Shown here: in pieces, positions 27,518 through 36,682 of the stretch | How positions within the stretch are numbered: position 1 is the stretch's first letter | How the letters are laid out: each line of letters starts with the position of its first letter | Source: Gemmatimonadota bacterium | GTDB lineage: Bacteria; Gemmatimonadota; Gemmatimonadetes; Gemmatimonadales; Gemmatimonadaceae | Direction of reading: 5' to 3' | DNA: 53,607 nucleotides | Assembly (NCBI GenBank): GCA_031127095.1 | Contig: JARIEX010000005.1 | Coordinates: forward strand, 1 to 53,607 | The notes under the pieces: generated by a model | What the model saw: the letters and a program-made list of their open reading frames with translations, nothing else | What the model was told of the DNA's origin: nothing | Databases searched by the model: none | Position numbers and translations under genes: made by a program

Positions 27518-28746
27518 CGGCAGCGGATGACGCGGCGCAGGAAATGACGTTCGGGACGGTCGAGCAGGCGCTGGCTGACATCGCCGCCGGCAAGTTCGTG
27601 ATCGTCGCCGACGACGAGGACCGCGAGAACGAGGGCGATCTCATCTGCGGTGCCGAAAAGGTGACGTCGGAGATGGTCAACTTCATGCTCGACGCCAAGG
27701 GCATGATCTGCCTCGCGATGGAGAACGCGCTGGCCGATCACCTCGGACTCGAGATGCAGGTGGACGAGAATACCGAGGCCATGCACACGGCCTTCACCGT
27801 CAGCATCGATGCGGCGGCGAAGTACGGCGTGAGCACCGGCATCAGCGCCAGCGACCGCGCCACCACCATCCGCGTGGCCGTCGATCCCAACAGCACGCGC
27901 GCCGATCTCCGCGTCCCGGGACACATTCATCCGCTGCGCGCGCGTGATGGCGGCGTGCTGCAGCGGGTTGGTCACACGGAAGCGGCCGTCGATCTGGCGC
28001 GGCTCGCCGGGCTGCGCTCGGCCGGTGTGATCTGCGAAATCCTGAACAAGGACGGCACCACCGCGCGCCGGCCACAGCTCGAAGTGTTCGCCAAGACGCA
28101 CGGCCTCACGTTCATCACGATTGCGCAGCTCGTGGCGTACCGGCTCAAGCACGAGCGCCTGGTGCATCGCGTGGCCGACGCCCGCTTGCCCACCGAGTAC
28201 GGCGAATGGCGCATCGTCGGCTACCGCAACGACGTGGACGACCGCGAGCACATCGCGATCGCCTACGGCACGGTCGAAGCGGGCGACGGCGTGCTGGTGC
28301 GTATGCACTCCAAGTGCCTCACGGGCGATGTCTTCCACTCCCGCCGGTGCGACTGCGGCTGGCAGCTGGAAACGGCGATGCAGATGATTCAGGCCGAGGG
28401 CGCGGGGGTGATCGTGTACCTTGATCAGGAAGGGCGCGGCATCGGCCTCCTGAACAAGCTCAAGGCGTATGAACTGCAGGACCGCGGCGCCGACACCGTG
28501 GAGGCCAACGAGCAGCTCGGCTTCAAGGCCGACCTGCGCAACTACGGGATCGGTGCGCAGATCCTGCTCGACATGGGGGCGCGGTCCATTCGCCTGCTCA
28601 CCAATAATCCCCGCAAGCTCGTGGGCCTCGATGGCTACGGCCTGATCCTCAAGGATCGGGTCCGCATCGAAGCTCCCTCCACCGACGAAAACGCCTCGTA
28701 TCTCGAAACGAAGCGCACAAAGCTCGGTCACCTGTTCGCACCCTGA
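27514..28746 (+). CDS. ribBA: Bifunctional DHBP synthase / GTP cyclohydrolase II
   Basis: Makes both precursors of lumazine: 3,4-dihydroxybutanone phosphate from ribulose phosphate, and the pyrimidine from GTP. 410 residues. RibB part (about 12-210): [54 protein letters not shown]. RibA part (about 215-405): [20 protein letters not shown] with the three zinc cysteines, then DQEGRGIGL and LTNNPRKL. Overlaps ribE by 4 bp and precedes ribH by 12 bp. No FMN riboswitch is seen before any rib gene here. Confidence 0.96.
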   Translation: MTAADDAAQEMTFGTVEQALADIAAGKFVIVADDEDRENEGDLICGAEKVTSEMVNFMLDAKGMICLAMENALADHLGLEMQVDENTEAMHTAFTVSIDAAAKYGVSTGISASDRATTIRVAVDPNSTRADLRVPGHIHPLRARDGGVLQRVGHTEAAVDLARLAGLRSAGVICEILNKDGTTARRPQLEVFAKTHGLTFITIAQLVAYRLKHERLVHRVADARLPTEYGEWRIVGYRNDVDDREHIAIAYGTVEAGDGVLVRMHSKCLTGDVFHSRRCDCGWQLETAMQMIQAEGAGVIVYLDQEGRGIGLLNKLKAYELQDRGADTVEANEQLGFKADLRNYGIGAQILLDMGARSIRLLTNNPRKLVGLDGYGLILKDRVRIEAPSTDENASYLETKRTKLGHLFAP

Positions 28747-28758
28747 GACGCATTCCTG

Positions 28759-29250
28759 ATGGCCGAGTTCAACGGTAGTCCCCGCGGCGAAGGTCGCCGC
28801 ATCGTCGTCGTTGCCAGTCGCTTTAACGAGGGCGTCACCATGCCCCTCGCCGAAGGCGCGGTAGCCGCCATGGTCGGGCAGGGGGTACGCTTCGAGGACA
28901 TCGACGTGCTCTGGGTTCCCGGCGCATGGGAAATCCCCGTGGCCGTGCGCCGTGCGCTGACCACGGAACGGTACGATGCGGCCGTGGCCGTCGGTGCCGT
29001 GGTGCGCGGCGACACGCCGCACTTCGACATCGTGGCCGGCGAAACCTCGCGCGGGCTCATGGACGCCATGCGTGACTTCGACGTCCCCGTCACGATGGGG
29101 GTGCTGACCACCGACACGATGGAGCAGGCCGAGGCGCGTGCTGGTGGCGCACACGGCAACAAGGGCGCCGAGGCGGCCATGGCCGCGTTGGAGATGCTCG
29201 ATCTGTTCGATCAGCTGTCGCCGCCGGGCGAGTTCGAAGGCGACGAATAA
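28759..29250 (+). CDS. ribH: 6,7-Dimethyl-8-ribityllumazine synthase
   Basis: Condenses the dihydroxybutanone phosphate and the pyrimidine to lumazine; forms a cytoplasmic icosahedral or pentameric shell. 163 residues with VVASRFNEGVT, VLWVPGAWEIPVA, GAVVRGDTPHFDIVAGETSRGLM and GVLTTDTMEQAEARAGG as in the family. Its stop codon TAA overlaps the nusB ATG by one base (TAATG), so the two are likely coupled; the ribH-nusB pair is common in bacteria. Confidence 0.96.
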   Translation: MAEFNGSPRGEGRRIVVVASRFNEGVTMPLAEGAVAAMVGQGVRFEDIDVLWVPGAWEIPVAVRRALTTERYDAAVAVGAVVRGDTPHFDIVAGETSRGLMDAMRDFDVPVTMGVLTTDTMEQAEARAGGAHGNKGAEAAMAALEMLDLFDQLSPPGEFEGDE

Positions 29251-29765
29251 TGACCAACATGCAGGACGATGCGTTCTGGGACACGCCGGTCCAGGAACCG
29301 CTCGCGCCGCGGGCCGGTCGGCGCACGCGCGGGAGCCGTGCCGCCACCAAGGTCGAGCGGGTGGAAACGCGGGGACGCGCCCGCGCGCTGCAGGCGCTGT
29401 ATGCGGCCGACCTCCGCGATCTCACGCAGCTGCGAAAGATCGCCACGCACGTCTTTGACGATCTCGCGGTCGATCCCGAGGAGCGGCAGTTCGCGTCGCG
29501 GCTCGTGGCCACGGTGGCCGAGAAGGGTGCCGCCATCGATGCCGACCTCGCGCAGGTCACCAACAATTGGCGCCTCGACCGTCTCGGCGCCATCGAGCGG
29601 AGCGTGCTCCGGCTCGCCGCCGCCGAACTCGACCGGAACGAAACGCCGGTCAAGGTGGTGCTGCAGGAAGCCGTGCACCTCGCCGAGCGCTACGGCACCA
29701 CGCGGAGCGCCCGCTTCGTCAACGGCGTGCTCGACGCCTATGCCCGGCGCCTCGGTCTCCTGTGA
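29250..29765 (+). CDS. nusB: Transcription antitermination factor NusB
   Basis: RNA-binding helical protein that joins NusE (S10) on boxA RNA in rRNA antitermination. 171 residues, longer than the usual ~140 because of a basic, probably disordered 40-residue N-terminal extension. The core has RGRARALQALYAADL, NWRLDRLGAIERSVLRLAAAEL and a C-terminal TTRSARFVNGVLDAYAR. Starts in TAATG with ribH and ends in a 4-bp overlap with the glycosyltransferase gene. Confidence 0.94.
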   Translation: MTNMQDDAFWDTPVQEPLAPRAGRRTRGSRAATKVERVETRGRARALQALYAADLRDLTQLRKIATHVFDDLAVDPEERQFASRLVATVAEKGAAIDADLAQVTNNWRLDRLGAIERSVLRLAAAELDRNETPVKVVLQEAVHLAERYGTTRSARFVNGVLDAYARRLGLL

Positions 29766-30919
29766 GCGACGGCCGGTCTGAGCGCGTTGGACTGACTGGG
29801 CGGCCGCTGCGCATCGCGGTCGTGAACTGGCAGTGCCGCGACAATCCGCTCGCCGGCGGCGCCGAAATTCATCTGCACGAAATCTTCGGGCGACTGGCGT
29901 CGCAGGGGCACGAGGTCACGCTGCTCTGTGGCGGCTGGCCGGGCTGTCCCCCGCGCGCCACCCTCGACGGCATCGACGTGCATCGCGTTGGGACGCGCGC
30001 CACGTTCCCGCTGCACGCGCAGCGGTACTGGCATGCGCTTCTCGCACCGCGCGGCTTCGATGTGCTCGTCGAAGACATCAACAAGGTGCCGGTGTTCACG
30101 CCGTGGTGGCAGGCGCCCCCCGTGGTGGCGCTCGTGCCCCACCTGTTCGGCGGCACGGCGTTCCAGGAGCTGGCGGCGCCCCTCGCGGCGGCGGTGTGGC
30201 TGGCCGAGCGCCCGCTCCCGTTCGTGTATCGCCACTGCGCCTTCGAGGCGATCAGCGAAAGCACGCGCGACGATCTGGTGTCACGGGGGGTGCGGAAAGA
30301 CCGGATTCGCGTCATTTTTCCGGGGATCGACACGGCGTCGTATACGCCTGACCCTGCTTCCCGTGCTGCTCGTCCCGTGTTCGCCTACCTCGGGCGGCTC
30401 AAGAAGTACAAAGGCGTCGATCTGGTGGTGCGCGCGTTCGCGCAGTGTGGGGTGCCGGCGGCAACACTGGAGATTGCGGGGGCGGGGGAGTTCCGCGCGG
30501 AACTCGAACAACTCGCCGTCCATCTCGGGGTAGCAGATCGGGTACGGTTTTTGGGTCGCATAGACGAGACTGAGAAGTGTGCCCTGCTGCGACGAGCCTG
30601 GGCGACGGTGTTCGCTTCACCCAAGGAGGGCTGGGGAATCACGAATCTGGAAGCAGCGGCCAGCGGAACGCCGGTGATTGCGTCGAATTCCCCGGGGATA
30701 CGCGAGTCTGTGCGGCACGGCGAGACAGGGTTTCTCGTGCCCCACGGCGATGTCGCTGCGATGGCTGAGTCGATGCGAAACCTCAGCGGCGAGCGAGCGC
30801 TCGTCGAACGCCTGGGGGTTGCCGCGCGGCAGTTCGCCGAGGGGTTTACCTGGGAGAACGCCGCCCAAGAGACTGCAGCTCACCTCCACGAGGTCGTGAG
30901 CAAGGAGGAAGGTCGCTAA
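29762..30919 (+). CDS. Family 4 glycosyltransferase
   Basis: A 385-residue GT-B glycosyltransferase that probably moves a sugar from a nucleotide donor to a cell-surface glycan or lipid. N-terminal acceptor domain: IAVVNWQCRDNPLAGGAEIHLHEIF. C-terminal donor domain: VFAYLGRLKKYKGVDLVVRAF, VRFLGRIDETEKCALLRRAWA, then the EX7E-type motif SPKEGWGITNLEAAASGTPVIAS. GTG start overlaps nusB by 4 bp and the stop overlaps hpf by one base. From about nt 30450 onward the codons use visibly more A/T at third positions than the first half, which may reflect recombination. Donor and acceptor are not predictable. Confidence 0.88.
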   Translation: MSDGRSERVGLTGRPLRIAVVNWQCRDNPLAGGAEIHLHEIFGRLASQGHEVTLLCGGWPGCPPRATLDGIDVHRVGTRATFPLHAQRYWHALLAPRGFDVLVEDINKVPVFTPWWQAPPVVALVPHLFGGTAFQELAAPLAAAVWLAERPLPFVYRHCAFEAISESTRDDLVSRGVRKDRIRVIFPGIDTASYTPDPASRAARPVFAYLGRLKKYKGVDLVVRAFAQCGVPAATLEIAGAGEFRAELEQLAVHLGVADRVRFLGRIDETEKCALLRRAWATVFASPKEGWGITNLEAAASGTPVIASNSPGIRESVRHGETGFLVPHGDVAAMAESMRNLSGERALVERLGVAARQFAEGFTWENAAQETAAHLHEVVSKEEGR

Positions 30920-31227
30920 TGGAGATCATCCTGCACGCGCACCATGCCGAAGTGTCGGAATCGCTCCGCGCACAGGCCGAAGCCGCCATCACCCGAATCG
31001 CCAAGCGCCTGCATCGCGTCGCGAACGCCATTGTGCGATTCGTCGGCGATGGCGACACGCGACGGGTCGAGATCGTGCTGCGCCACGCGCGACATCGCGA
31101 ACTGTTCGTCCAGGCCGATGCGCGTGCGTTCGCGCCGGCCCTCAGCGCGGCCGTGCACCGGCTGGAAAGCCAGGTGGCACATGCCCGCCGTTCGCGGCGC
31201 GTTCCCAATGGAGATCGCACCGGGTGA
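30919..31227 (+). CDS. hpf: Short ribosome hibernation-promoting factor (HPF/YfiA family)
   Basis: A 102-residue protein of the S30AE fold: MEIILHAHHAEVSESLRAQAEAAITRIAKRLHRVANAIVRF with beta-alpha-beta-beta-beta-alpha layout and basic helices that contact the ribosome decoding region. It lacks the C-terminal dimerisation domain of long HPF, so it is of the short type. It sits directly before hprK, an arrangement known from proteobacterial PTS/rpoN clusters, here without rpoN. TAATG overlap with the glycosyltransferase and a 4-bp overlap with hprK. Confidence 0.85.
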   Translation: MEIILHAHHAEVSESLRAQAEAAITRIAKRLHRVANAIVRFVGDGDTRRVEIVLRHARHRELFVQADARAFAPALSAAVHRLESQVAHARRSRRVPNGDRTG

Positions 31228-32198
31228 GTCGACGCCTCACAGTGGGCACGCTCTTCGAGCGGATGAAGGATCCGCTCGAACTCGAGCTGCTCGGGCCGGC
31301 CACCGGTCTCGATCGTGAGATCACGAGCCCCGAGGCGTCAAGCCCGGGGCTCGTCCTCGCCGGCTATCTCAATCGCTTTCCGTATCAGCGCATTCAGGTC
31401 CTCGGCGAAACCGAGATCACGTACCTGCAGTCGCTCGATGACACGGTGCGCGCCGCGAATCTCGAGCAGTTCTTCGGGTTTCCGCTCCCCTGCGCCTTCA
31501 TCACGAAGCAGCTCGATCCCCCCGAACCGCTGCTGCGCCTCGCCGCCGACGCGGGCGTGACCGTGCTGCGTTCGCGGCTCAAGACGGCGGAGTTCTATCG
31601 CCTCATCAAGCCATTCCTCGCCGACCAGTTCGCTCCCACCACCACGTTGCACGGTTCGCTGGCCGACGTGTACGGCGTCGGGTTGTTCTTCACCGGCAAG
31701 AGCGGCATCGGCAAGTCGGAATGCGTGCTCGACCTCGTTGAACGCGGGCACCGGCTCGTGGCCGATGACCTCGTGTTCGTCTCGCGCCGCGGCAACGACG
31801 TGCTGATCGGGAAGGGGCACGAGCTGCAGCGGCACTTCATGGAGATCCGCGGCGTCGGTCTGCTCGATGTCCCCGCCATCTTCGGCATCCACGCCGTGCG
31901 CCAGCAGAAGCGCCTCGAAGTCGTGGTGGTGCTGGAGGAGTGGGATGCCGACGCCACCGTCGATCGCACCGGCCTCGACGTACAGACCATGGACGTGCTC
32001 GGCGTCGAGGTGCCGAAAATCACGGTGCACCTCAATCCCGGCAAAAACATCACCGTCATCGCCGAAGTGATCGCGATGAATCACCTGCTGCGCTATTATC
32101 GCGGCTATGATTCGGCCACGGCGTTCAATGAGCGACTGATCGGCCAGATGCGGCGGTCGTCGGACGCCCAGCGATATCTGCAAGAGGACGAAGAGTGA
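31224..32198 (+). CDS. hprK: HPr kinase/phosphorylase
   Basis: Phosphorylates and dephosphorylates Ser46 of HPr in response to metabolites. 324 residues: N-terminal domain to ~residue 125, then the catalytic domain with His143 in HGSLADVYG, Walker A TGKSGIGKS at 157-165, VADDLVF, and the HprK signature EIRGVGLLDVPAIFG. GTG start in a 4-bp overlap with hpf. Its target HPr is encoded about 2.4 kb downstream in the same run and keeps Ser46. Confidence 0.96.
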   Translation: MSRRLTVGTLFERMKDPLELELLGPATGLDREITSPEASSPGLVLAGYLNRFPYQRIQVLGETEITYLQSLDDTVRAANLEQFFGFPLPCAFITKQLDPPEPLLRLAADAGVTVLRSRLKTAEFYRLIKPFLADQFAPTTTLHGSLADVYGVGLFFTGKSGIGKSECVLDLVERGHRLVADDLVFVSRRGNDVLIGKGHELQRHFMEIRGVGLLDVPAIFGIHAVRQQKRLEVVVVLEEWDADATVDRTGLDVQTMDVLGVEVPKITVHLNPGKNITVIAEVIAMNHLLRYYRGYDSATAFNERLIGQMRRSSDAQRYLQEDEE

Positions 32199-32211
32199 CG
32201 GAGTACGGCGC

Positions 32212-32616
32212 GTGAGCGATGGTACCGAGGGGGCACCCGTCCCGGTGCGGGCCATCGTGGCGGGACATGGATCATTTGCCAGCGGCCTCATCTCCGCCGT
32301 CGAGCAGATCACCGGCAAGGGCGCGGTGTTTCTGGCCGTGTCCAACACCGGCCTCTGTCTCGAGGACATTCAGGGCACGCTGGTCCGCGCCCTCGACAAC
32401 ACGGGTGCGCGCGTGGTATTCACCGATCTGCCGGCCGGGAGCTGCACCATGGCCGTGCGCCGCATGATCCGCGCGCGGCCCGGCGTCGTGCTTGTGACCG
32501 GCGTCAACCTGTCCCTGCTGCTCGACTTCGCCATGAAGGAGTCGGCCGATCCACTGGCAGCCGCGCAGGCCGCCCTCGAGCGCGGTCGCGCCGCCATGCT
32601 CGTGCACGGAGCCTGA
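32212..32616 (+). CDS. PTS mannose-family IIA component
   Basis: Cytoplasmic phosphocarrier that takes phosphate from HPr and passes it to IIB. 134 residues with the active histidine expected at His19 in VAGHGSFASGL, then the family strand-helix pattern ending VLVTGVNLSLLLDFAMK. GTG start at 32212, 13 bp after hprK. IIB follows after only 4 bp. The complete set IIA-IIB-IIC-IID is present as separate genes. Confidence 0.9.
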   Translation: MSDGTEGAPVPVRAIVAGHGSFASGLISAVEQITGKGAVFLAVSNTGLCLEDIQGTLVRALDNTGARVVFTDLPAGSCTMAVRRMIRARPGVVLVTGVNLSLLLDFAMKESADPLAAAQAALERGRAAMLVHGA

Positions 32617-32620
32617 GCGC

Positions 32621-33115
32621 ATGCCGATCGCGCTGTTTCGCATCGACGACCGGCTCATTCACGGGCAGGTCGTGGTGGGGTGGGGCCAACCGCTCGAACT
32701 CCGCTACATCGTGCTCGTTGACGACGAGGTCGCGTCCAGCGAATGGGAGCAGGAGCTCTACCGCATGGGCGTGCCCCCCGACATGTCGGTGGAGTTCGTC
32801 ACCGTGGCCGAGGCCGCGCAGCGCCTCCCGGCGCTCGAGCAGTATCCCGGCCCCGGCATGCTGCTCGTGGGCGATATCGGCACCATGCGACGCCTCGTCG
32901 AGCAGACGGCTGGCGCCATCCGCGCCGTCAACGTGGGCGGCGTGCACCACTCGCCCGGGCGCGTCCAGCGCTTGCGCTATGTGTTCCTCACGCCCGCCGA
33001 AGAGCAGGGATTGCGCGACATCGCGGCACTGGGCGTCGAGGTGACCGCGCAGGATGTGCCGGGCGCCCGTCCGGTACCGCTCGGCGAACTGTTGACCGCC
33101 ACCGCCGGCTCGTGA
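32621..33115 (+). CDS. PTS mannose-family IIB component
   Basis: Transfers phosphate from IIA to the incoming sugar. 164 residues beginning with the family signature FRIDDRLIHGQVVVGW, with the phosphorylated histidine at His14. The later NVGGVHHSPGRVQRL stretch also fits the family. TGATG overlap with the IIC gene. Confidence 0.93.
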   Translation: MPIALFRIDDRLIHGQVVVGWGQPLELRYIVLVDDEVASSEWEQELYRMGVPPDMSVEFVTVAEAAQRLPALEQYPGPGMLLVGDIGTMRRLVEQTAGAIRAVNVGGVHHSPGRVQRLRYVFLTPAEEQGLRDIAALGVEVTAQDVPGARPVPLGELLTATAGS

Positions 33116-33825
33116 TGCCTGCCGCGGCGTGGTGGTTTGACGTCCTGCCCCTGTCGATGCTCGCCGGGGTCATCGGCCTCGACGTGGTCAGCTTTCCGCA
33201 GGCCATGGTTTCGCGTCCGATCGTCGCGGCCACCCTCGGCGGCGCCTTCGTGGGCGCCCCCGTGGCGGGCTTGGTGTGCGGGGCGGCCCTCGAGTGTCTG
33301 GCCCTCGAGGCGTTGCCTGTGGGGGCCTCGCAATACCCGGAATGGGGCAGTGCCTCGGTCGTCGCCGGCGCGGTGGCCGCCACAGGGGCGACCGCCGGGG
33401 CGCTGCCGCTGGCCGGGGCCTTTGCCGTGGCTGTCGCCATCGGGATCGCGACCGCGTGGATTGGCGGGACGACCATGGTCCGCCATCGGCAGCTCATTGC
33501 CCGCTTCGCGCGGCCCCGGCTCGGGCAGCTCGCCGCCGGCAGTCGGAAGACGGTCGTCGGGTTGCAGCTCTTCGGCATGACCCTCGATCTCGTGCGGGCG
33601 GCCCTCCTTGGTGCCGTCATGTTCGTCCCCGGACATCTGCTGGCCACGTGGGTCGTCGGCCGCTGGACCGTCCCGGAAGATCTGTCGCGCGCCATCGTGG
33701 TCACCTGCGTCGCCGCCGTGGCTGCCGCCTCGGTGTGGAAGGACTTCCACGCCATCAGTGGTACGCGGCGTCTGTTCCTCCTCTCGCTCACCCTGGGCAC
33801 GGTGCTGGTGGTGCTCGGTGTCTGA
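33115..33825 (+). CDS. PTS mannose-family IIC component
   Basis: Membrane channel subunit of the sugar permease. 236 residues, almost entirely hydrophobic with about six to seven membrane segments: ISGLD-like start (LAGVIGLDVVSFPQAMVSRPIVAATLGGAFVG in pieces), a conserved GAALECLALEALPVGAS loop and PEWGSASVVAG. It starts at the ATG in TGATG with IIB and overlaps the GTG of IID by 8 bp. Sugar specificity is unknown. Confidence 0.9.
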   Translation: MPAAAWWFDVLPLSMLAGVIGLDVVSFPQAMVSRPIVAATLGGAFVGAPVAGLVCGAALECLALEALPVGASQYPEWGSASVVAGAVAATGATAGALPLAGAFAVAVAIGIATAWIGGTTMVRHRQLIARFARPRLGQLAAGSRKTVVGLQLFGMTLDLVRAALLGAVMFVPGHLLATWVVGRWTVPEDLSRAIVVTCVAAVAAASVWKDFHAISGTRRLFLLSLTLGTVLVVLGV

Positions 33826-34648
33826 CCGGTCCCTGCACGATCCCCTCCGTACCGACACGGCCACCATGCCGGCCGTCGGGAGCGTGGCCGCACCTCCCCT
33901 GCGGTGGCCGCTGCGTCTGTCCATGCTGGTGCGCTGCCTCGCCATTCAGGGCTCGTGGAACTACGAGATCCTTGTGGGGAACGGCATCGGCTTCTGCGTG
34001 GAGCCCGCCCTGCGGCAGCTCCCCGGCGGCGTGGACGGCCCCGCGTACCGCGAGGCGCTCGCCCGGCAGTCGGCCTATTTCAACACGCACCCGTATCTGG
34101 CCGGTCTGGCCGTTGGCGCGCTGGCCCGCGCCGAGGTCGAGCACGTTCCGCCGCAGCGCATTGAGCGATTTCGCACAGCGCTGTGTGGTCCGCTGGGCAG
34201 CGTCGGGGACCGCCTCGTATGGGCGGCCTGGCTGCCCGCCTGCTCGCTCGTGGCGCTGCTGCTCTTCGGTATCGGCTGGTCGCCGCTCGGCGTGATCGTA
34301 GGGTTCCTGTTGCTGTACAACATCGGCCATCTCGGTCTCCGTGATTGGGCCCTCCGGGCCGGCTGGCATCACGGCCTCCGGGTGGCAACCGCACTCGGTC
34401 ATCCGGTGCTGCAACACGGTCCGCGCTACATTGGTCTGGTATCGGCCGTGTTGGGCGGGCTGGCATTGCCCTTTGCGGTGCATCGTGCCATCGGTGGTCA
34501 GCCGCCGCTGACGCCCATCCCCATGGGCGTCGCGGTGGTGACCCCGCTGCTGGCCGTCCTCCTCGTGCGACTGCAGGGCCGCGCCGAGGGGTGGCGTGTG
34601 GTGCTCCTGCTACTCGTGGCCTTCGTCTTCTACTCGGTGGTCCGTTAA
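33818..34648 (+). CDS. PTS mannose-family IID component
   Basis: Second membrane subunit of the permease. 276 residues from the GTG at 33818; an ATG at 33866 is an alternative that would remove the overlap with IIC. Family marks: LAIQGSWNYEILVGNGIGFCVEPAL and QSAYFNTHPYLAGLAVGALA in the N-terminal cytoplasmic part, then GPLGSVGDRLVW, and C-terminal membrane helices ending LLLLVAFVFYSVVR. TAATG overlap with the HPr gene. Confidence 0.9.
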   Translation: MSDRSLHDPLRTDTATMPAVGSVAAPPLRWPLRLSMLVRCLAIQGSWNYEILVGNGIGFCVEPALRQLPGGVDGPAYREALARQSAYFNTHPYLAGLAVGALARAEVEHVPPQRIERFRTALCGPLGSVGDRLVWAAWLPACSLVALLLFGIGWSPLGVIVGFLLLYNIGHLGLRDWALRAGWHHGLRVATALGHPVLQHGPRYIGLVSAVLGGLALPFAVHRAIGGQPPLTPIPMGVAVVTPLLAVLLVRLQGRAEGWRVVLLLLVAFVFYSVVR

Positions 34649-34914
34649 TGGCTGAACGACTGGTCCAAATCGTAAACAAGCATGGACTGCATGCCCGGCC
34701 GGCCGCCGAGATGGTCAAGGCGGCGTCCCGCTTCAAGAGCGACATCACCATCTCGCGTGACGACCTCGAGGTGAACGGCAAGAGCATCATGGGGGTCATG
34801 ATGCTCGCGGCGGAGTTCGGCGCCACCATCACGCTCCGCGCCACGGGGCCCGACGCCGACGACGCGCTCGACGCGCTGTCGGCACTCGTCGCCGCGCGCT
34901 TCGGGGAGAGCTGA
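34648..34914 (+). CDS. ptsH: Phosphocarrier protein HPr
   Basis: Small cytoplasmic phosphocarrier of 88 residues. The active-site His15 lies in NKHGLHARPAAEMVK and the regulatory Ser46 in NGKSIMGVM, both exactly at canonical positions. Presence of Ser46 together with hprK upstream implies regulation by seryl-phosphorylation. Starts in TAATG with IID and ends in TGATG with ptsI. A longer open frame upstream of the ATG is out of place for HPr. Confidence 0.97.
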   Translation: MAERLVQIVNKHGLHARPAAEMVKAASRFKSDITISRDDLEVNGKSIMGVMMLAAEFGATITLRATGPDADDALDALSALVAARFGES

Positions 34915-36677
34915 TGCCGTCGGTGCTCCGCGGCATTCCGGCGTCGCCGGGTATCGTCGTGGGACCCGTGCATCTTCTCCGATGGGAAGTGCCCGAGGTC
35001 AAGCACCGACTCATTCAGGACGACGCGGTCGATGCGGAAATCGCCCGGCTGCATCAGGGGCTCGAACGCGCGCGGGAACGCCTCCGGCACGTCCGCGCGC
35101 GCACGGAAGCGCAGGTCGGTCCCGAGGAGGCCGCCATCTTCGATGTGCAGCTCTCCATCCTCGACGACCGCGAACTTGCGCGCAGCACCGAAGCGCTGAT
35201 CCGGCAGAATCTCGGCGCCGAGAAAGCATTTGACTTGGTGCTGCTCGAATGGCGGCAGCATTTCGCGCGCCACACGTCGCCCATGCTGCGCGAAAAGGTC
35301 AGCGATCTCATGGACGTGCACATCCGGGTGCTCTCCATTTTGCTCGAGCTCCCCGATCACGATCCAGTCGATGTGCCGCGCGGCGCGAACGCGATTCTTG
35401 TCACGCACGATCTGACGCCGTCGCTCACCATGCAGCTCGATCGCGAGTGCATCGCCGCCATCGCCACCGAAGCCGGCACGGCCACCGCCCACGTCGCGAT
35501 TCTGGCGCGCTCGCTCGGCCTGCCGGCGGTGGTGGGGCTGCGCAATGCCATGTCGTTCCTGGCCCCCGGGCAGATGGCCATCCTCGATGGCGCCGACGGC
35601 ACGCTCCTGATGGCCCCGTCCGAACACGAAATCGCCGATGCCCGGCAGCGTGTCGAGATCGAAGCCGGCCGGATGGGGGAGATGCGGGAACTCGCGCACA
35701 GCGAGCCCGTCACCCGCGACGGTGTGCGGTTGGTGATCCGTGCCAACGTCGACATCCCCGACGAAGCCGATGCCGGCGCCACCAGTGGCGCCGACGGCGT
35801 GGGGCTGATGCGCACCGAGTTCCTCGTGGTCGGCCGCGCGACGATGCCCGATGAAGAAGAGCAGTACAAGGCCTACAAGCGCGTGATCCAGGCGTTCGGC
35901 GCGCGCCCCGTGGTGATCCGCACCTTCGACGTGGGGGGCGACAAGCTCCCCGTGGGCGGCTTTCCCGCCGAGGCCAACCCGTTCCTTGGTTGGCGCGCGA
36001 TCCGCATGTGCCTCGACGAAAGTGAACTGTTCAAGGTGCAGTTGCGCGCGCTCCTGCGGGCCGGTGTGCACGGTGATCTGCGGATCATGCTGCCGCTGAT
36101 CGTCACCGTCGATGAAGTGCGCGAAACGCGGAAGCTCATCGGCGAAGCCGTCTCCGAGCTGGCCGAGCGGCGTGTGCCCTTCCGCGCCGACGTGCCGCTG
36201 GGGGTCATGATCGAAACGCCCGCCGCCGCGGTGGCCTGCGATACCCTCGTCCGTGACGTCGATTTCTTCAGCATCGGGTCCAACGATCTGGTGCAATACA
36301 TGCTGGCCGTGGACCGTGGCAACGCCAACCTGGCGCCGCGCTTCACCCCCTTTCACCCGGCCGTCCTGCGTCTCATCGCGCAGGTGCAGGCCACCGGTGC
36401 GTCACACGGCATCGACGTGTGCGTGTGCGGAGAGATGGCCTCGCAGCCTCTGGCCGTCTTCGCGTTGATGGGGCTGGGCATCCGCCAGCTCAGTGTGGCG
36501 CCGCGCGCGGTCGGTGACGTGAAGCGCATCATTCGTGGGGTCCGCATGTCTGCCGCCACCGACGCGGCGCACGCGGCGATTGCGGCCAGCACCGCCCGCG
36601 AAGCCGAGACGCTGCTGCGGCGGCGGCTGCGCGCCGAACTCGATGCCGCCGACGCGACAGCAGGGATGACGGCGTAG
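34914..36677 (+). CDS. ptsI: PTS enzyme I (phosphoenolpyruvate-protein phosphotransferase)
   Basis: Starts the phosphorelay by taking phosphate from PEP to HPr. 587 residues. The active His193 lies in GTATAHVAILARSLGLPAVVG (two pieces around His), followed by the PEP-binding barrel with GVGLMRTEFLV, RTFDVGGDK, NPFLGWRAIR, GSNDLVQYMLAVDRGN and the catalytic-cysteine segment CVCGEMAS. No GAF or IIA fusion is present. It is the last gene of the 19-gene run; a hairpin follows 5 bp after the stop. Confidence 0.97.
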   Translation: MPSVLRGIPASPGIVVGPVHLLRWEVPEVKHRLIQDDAVDAEIARLHQGLERARERLRHVRARTEAQVGPEEAAIFDVQLSILDDRELARSTEALIRQNLGAEKAFDLVLLEWRQHFARHTSPMLREKVSDLMDVHIRVLSILLELPDHDPVDVPRGANAILVTHDLTPSLTMQLDRECIAAIATEAGTATAHVAILARSLGLPAVVGLRNAMSFLAPGQMAILDGADGTLLMAPSEHEIADARQRVEIEAGRMGEMRELAHSEPVTRDGVRLVIRANVDIPDEADAGATSGADGVGLMRTEFLVVGRATMPDEEEQYKAYKRVIQAFGARPVVIRTFDVGGDKLPVGGFPAEANPFLGWRAIRMCLDESELFKVQLRALLRAGVHGDLRIMLPLIVTVDEVRETRKLIGEAVSELAERRVPFRADVPLGVMIETPAAAVACDTLVRDVDFFSIGSNDLVQYMLAVDRGNANLAPRFTPFHPAVLRLIAQVQATGASHGIDVCVCGEMASQPLAVFALMGLGIRQLSVAPRAVGDVKRIIRGVRMSAATDAAHAAIAASTAREAETLLRRRLRAELDAADATAGMTA

Positions 36678-36682
36678 GCCGT

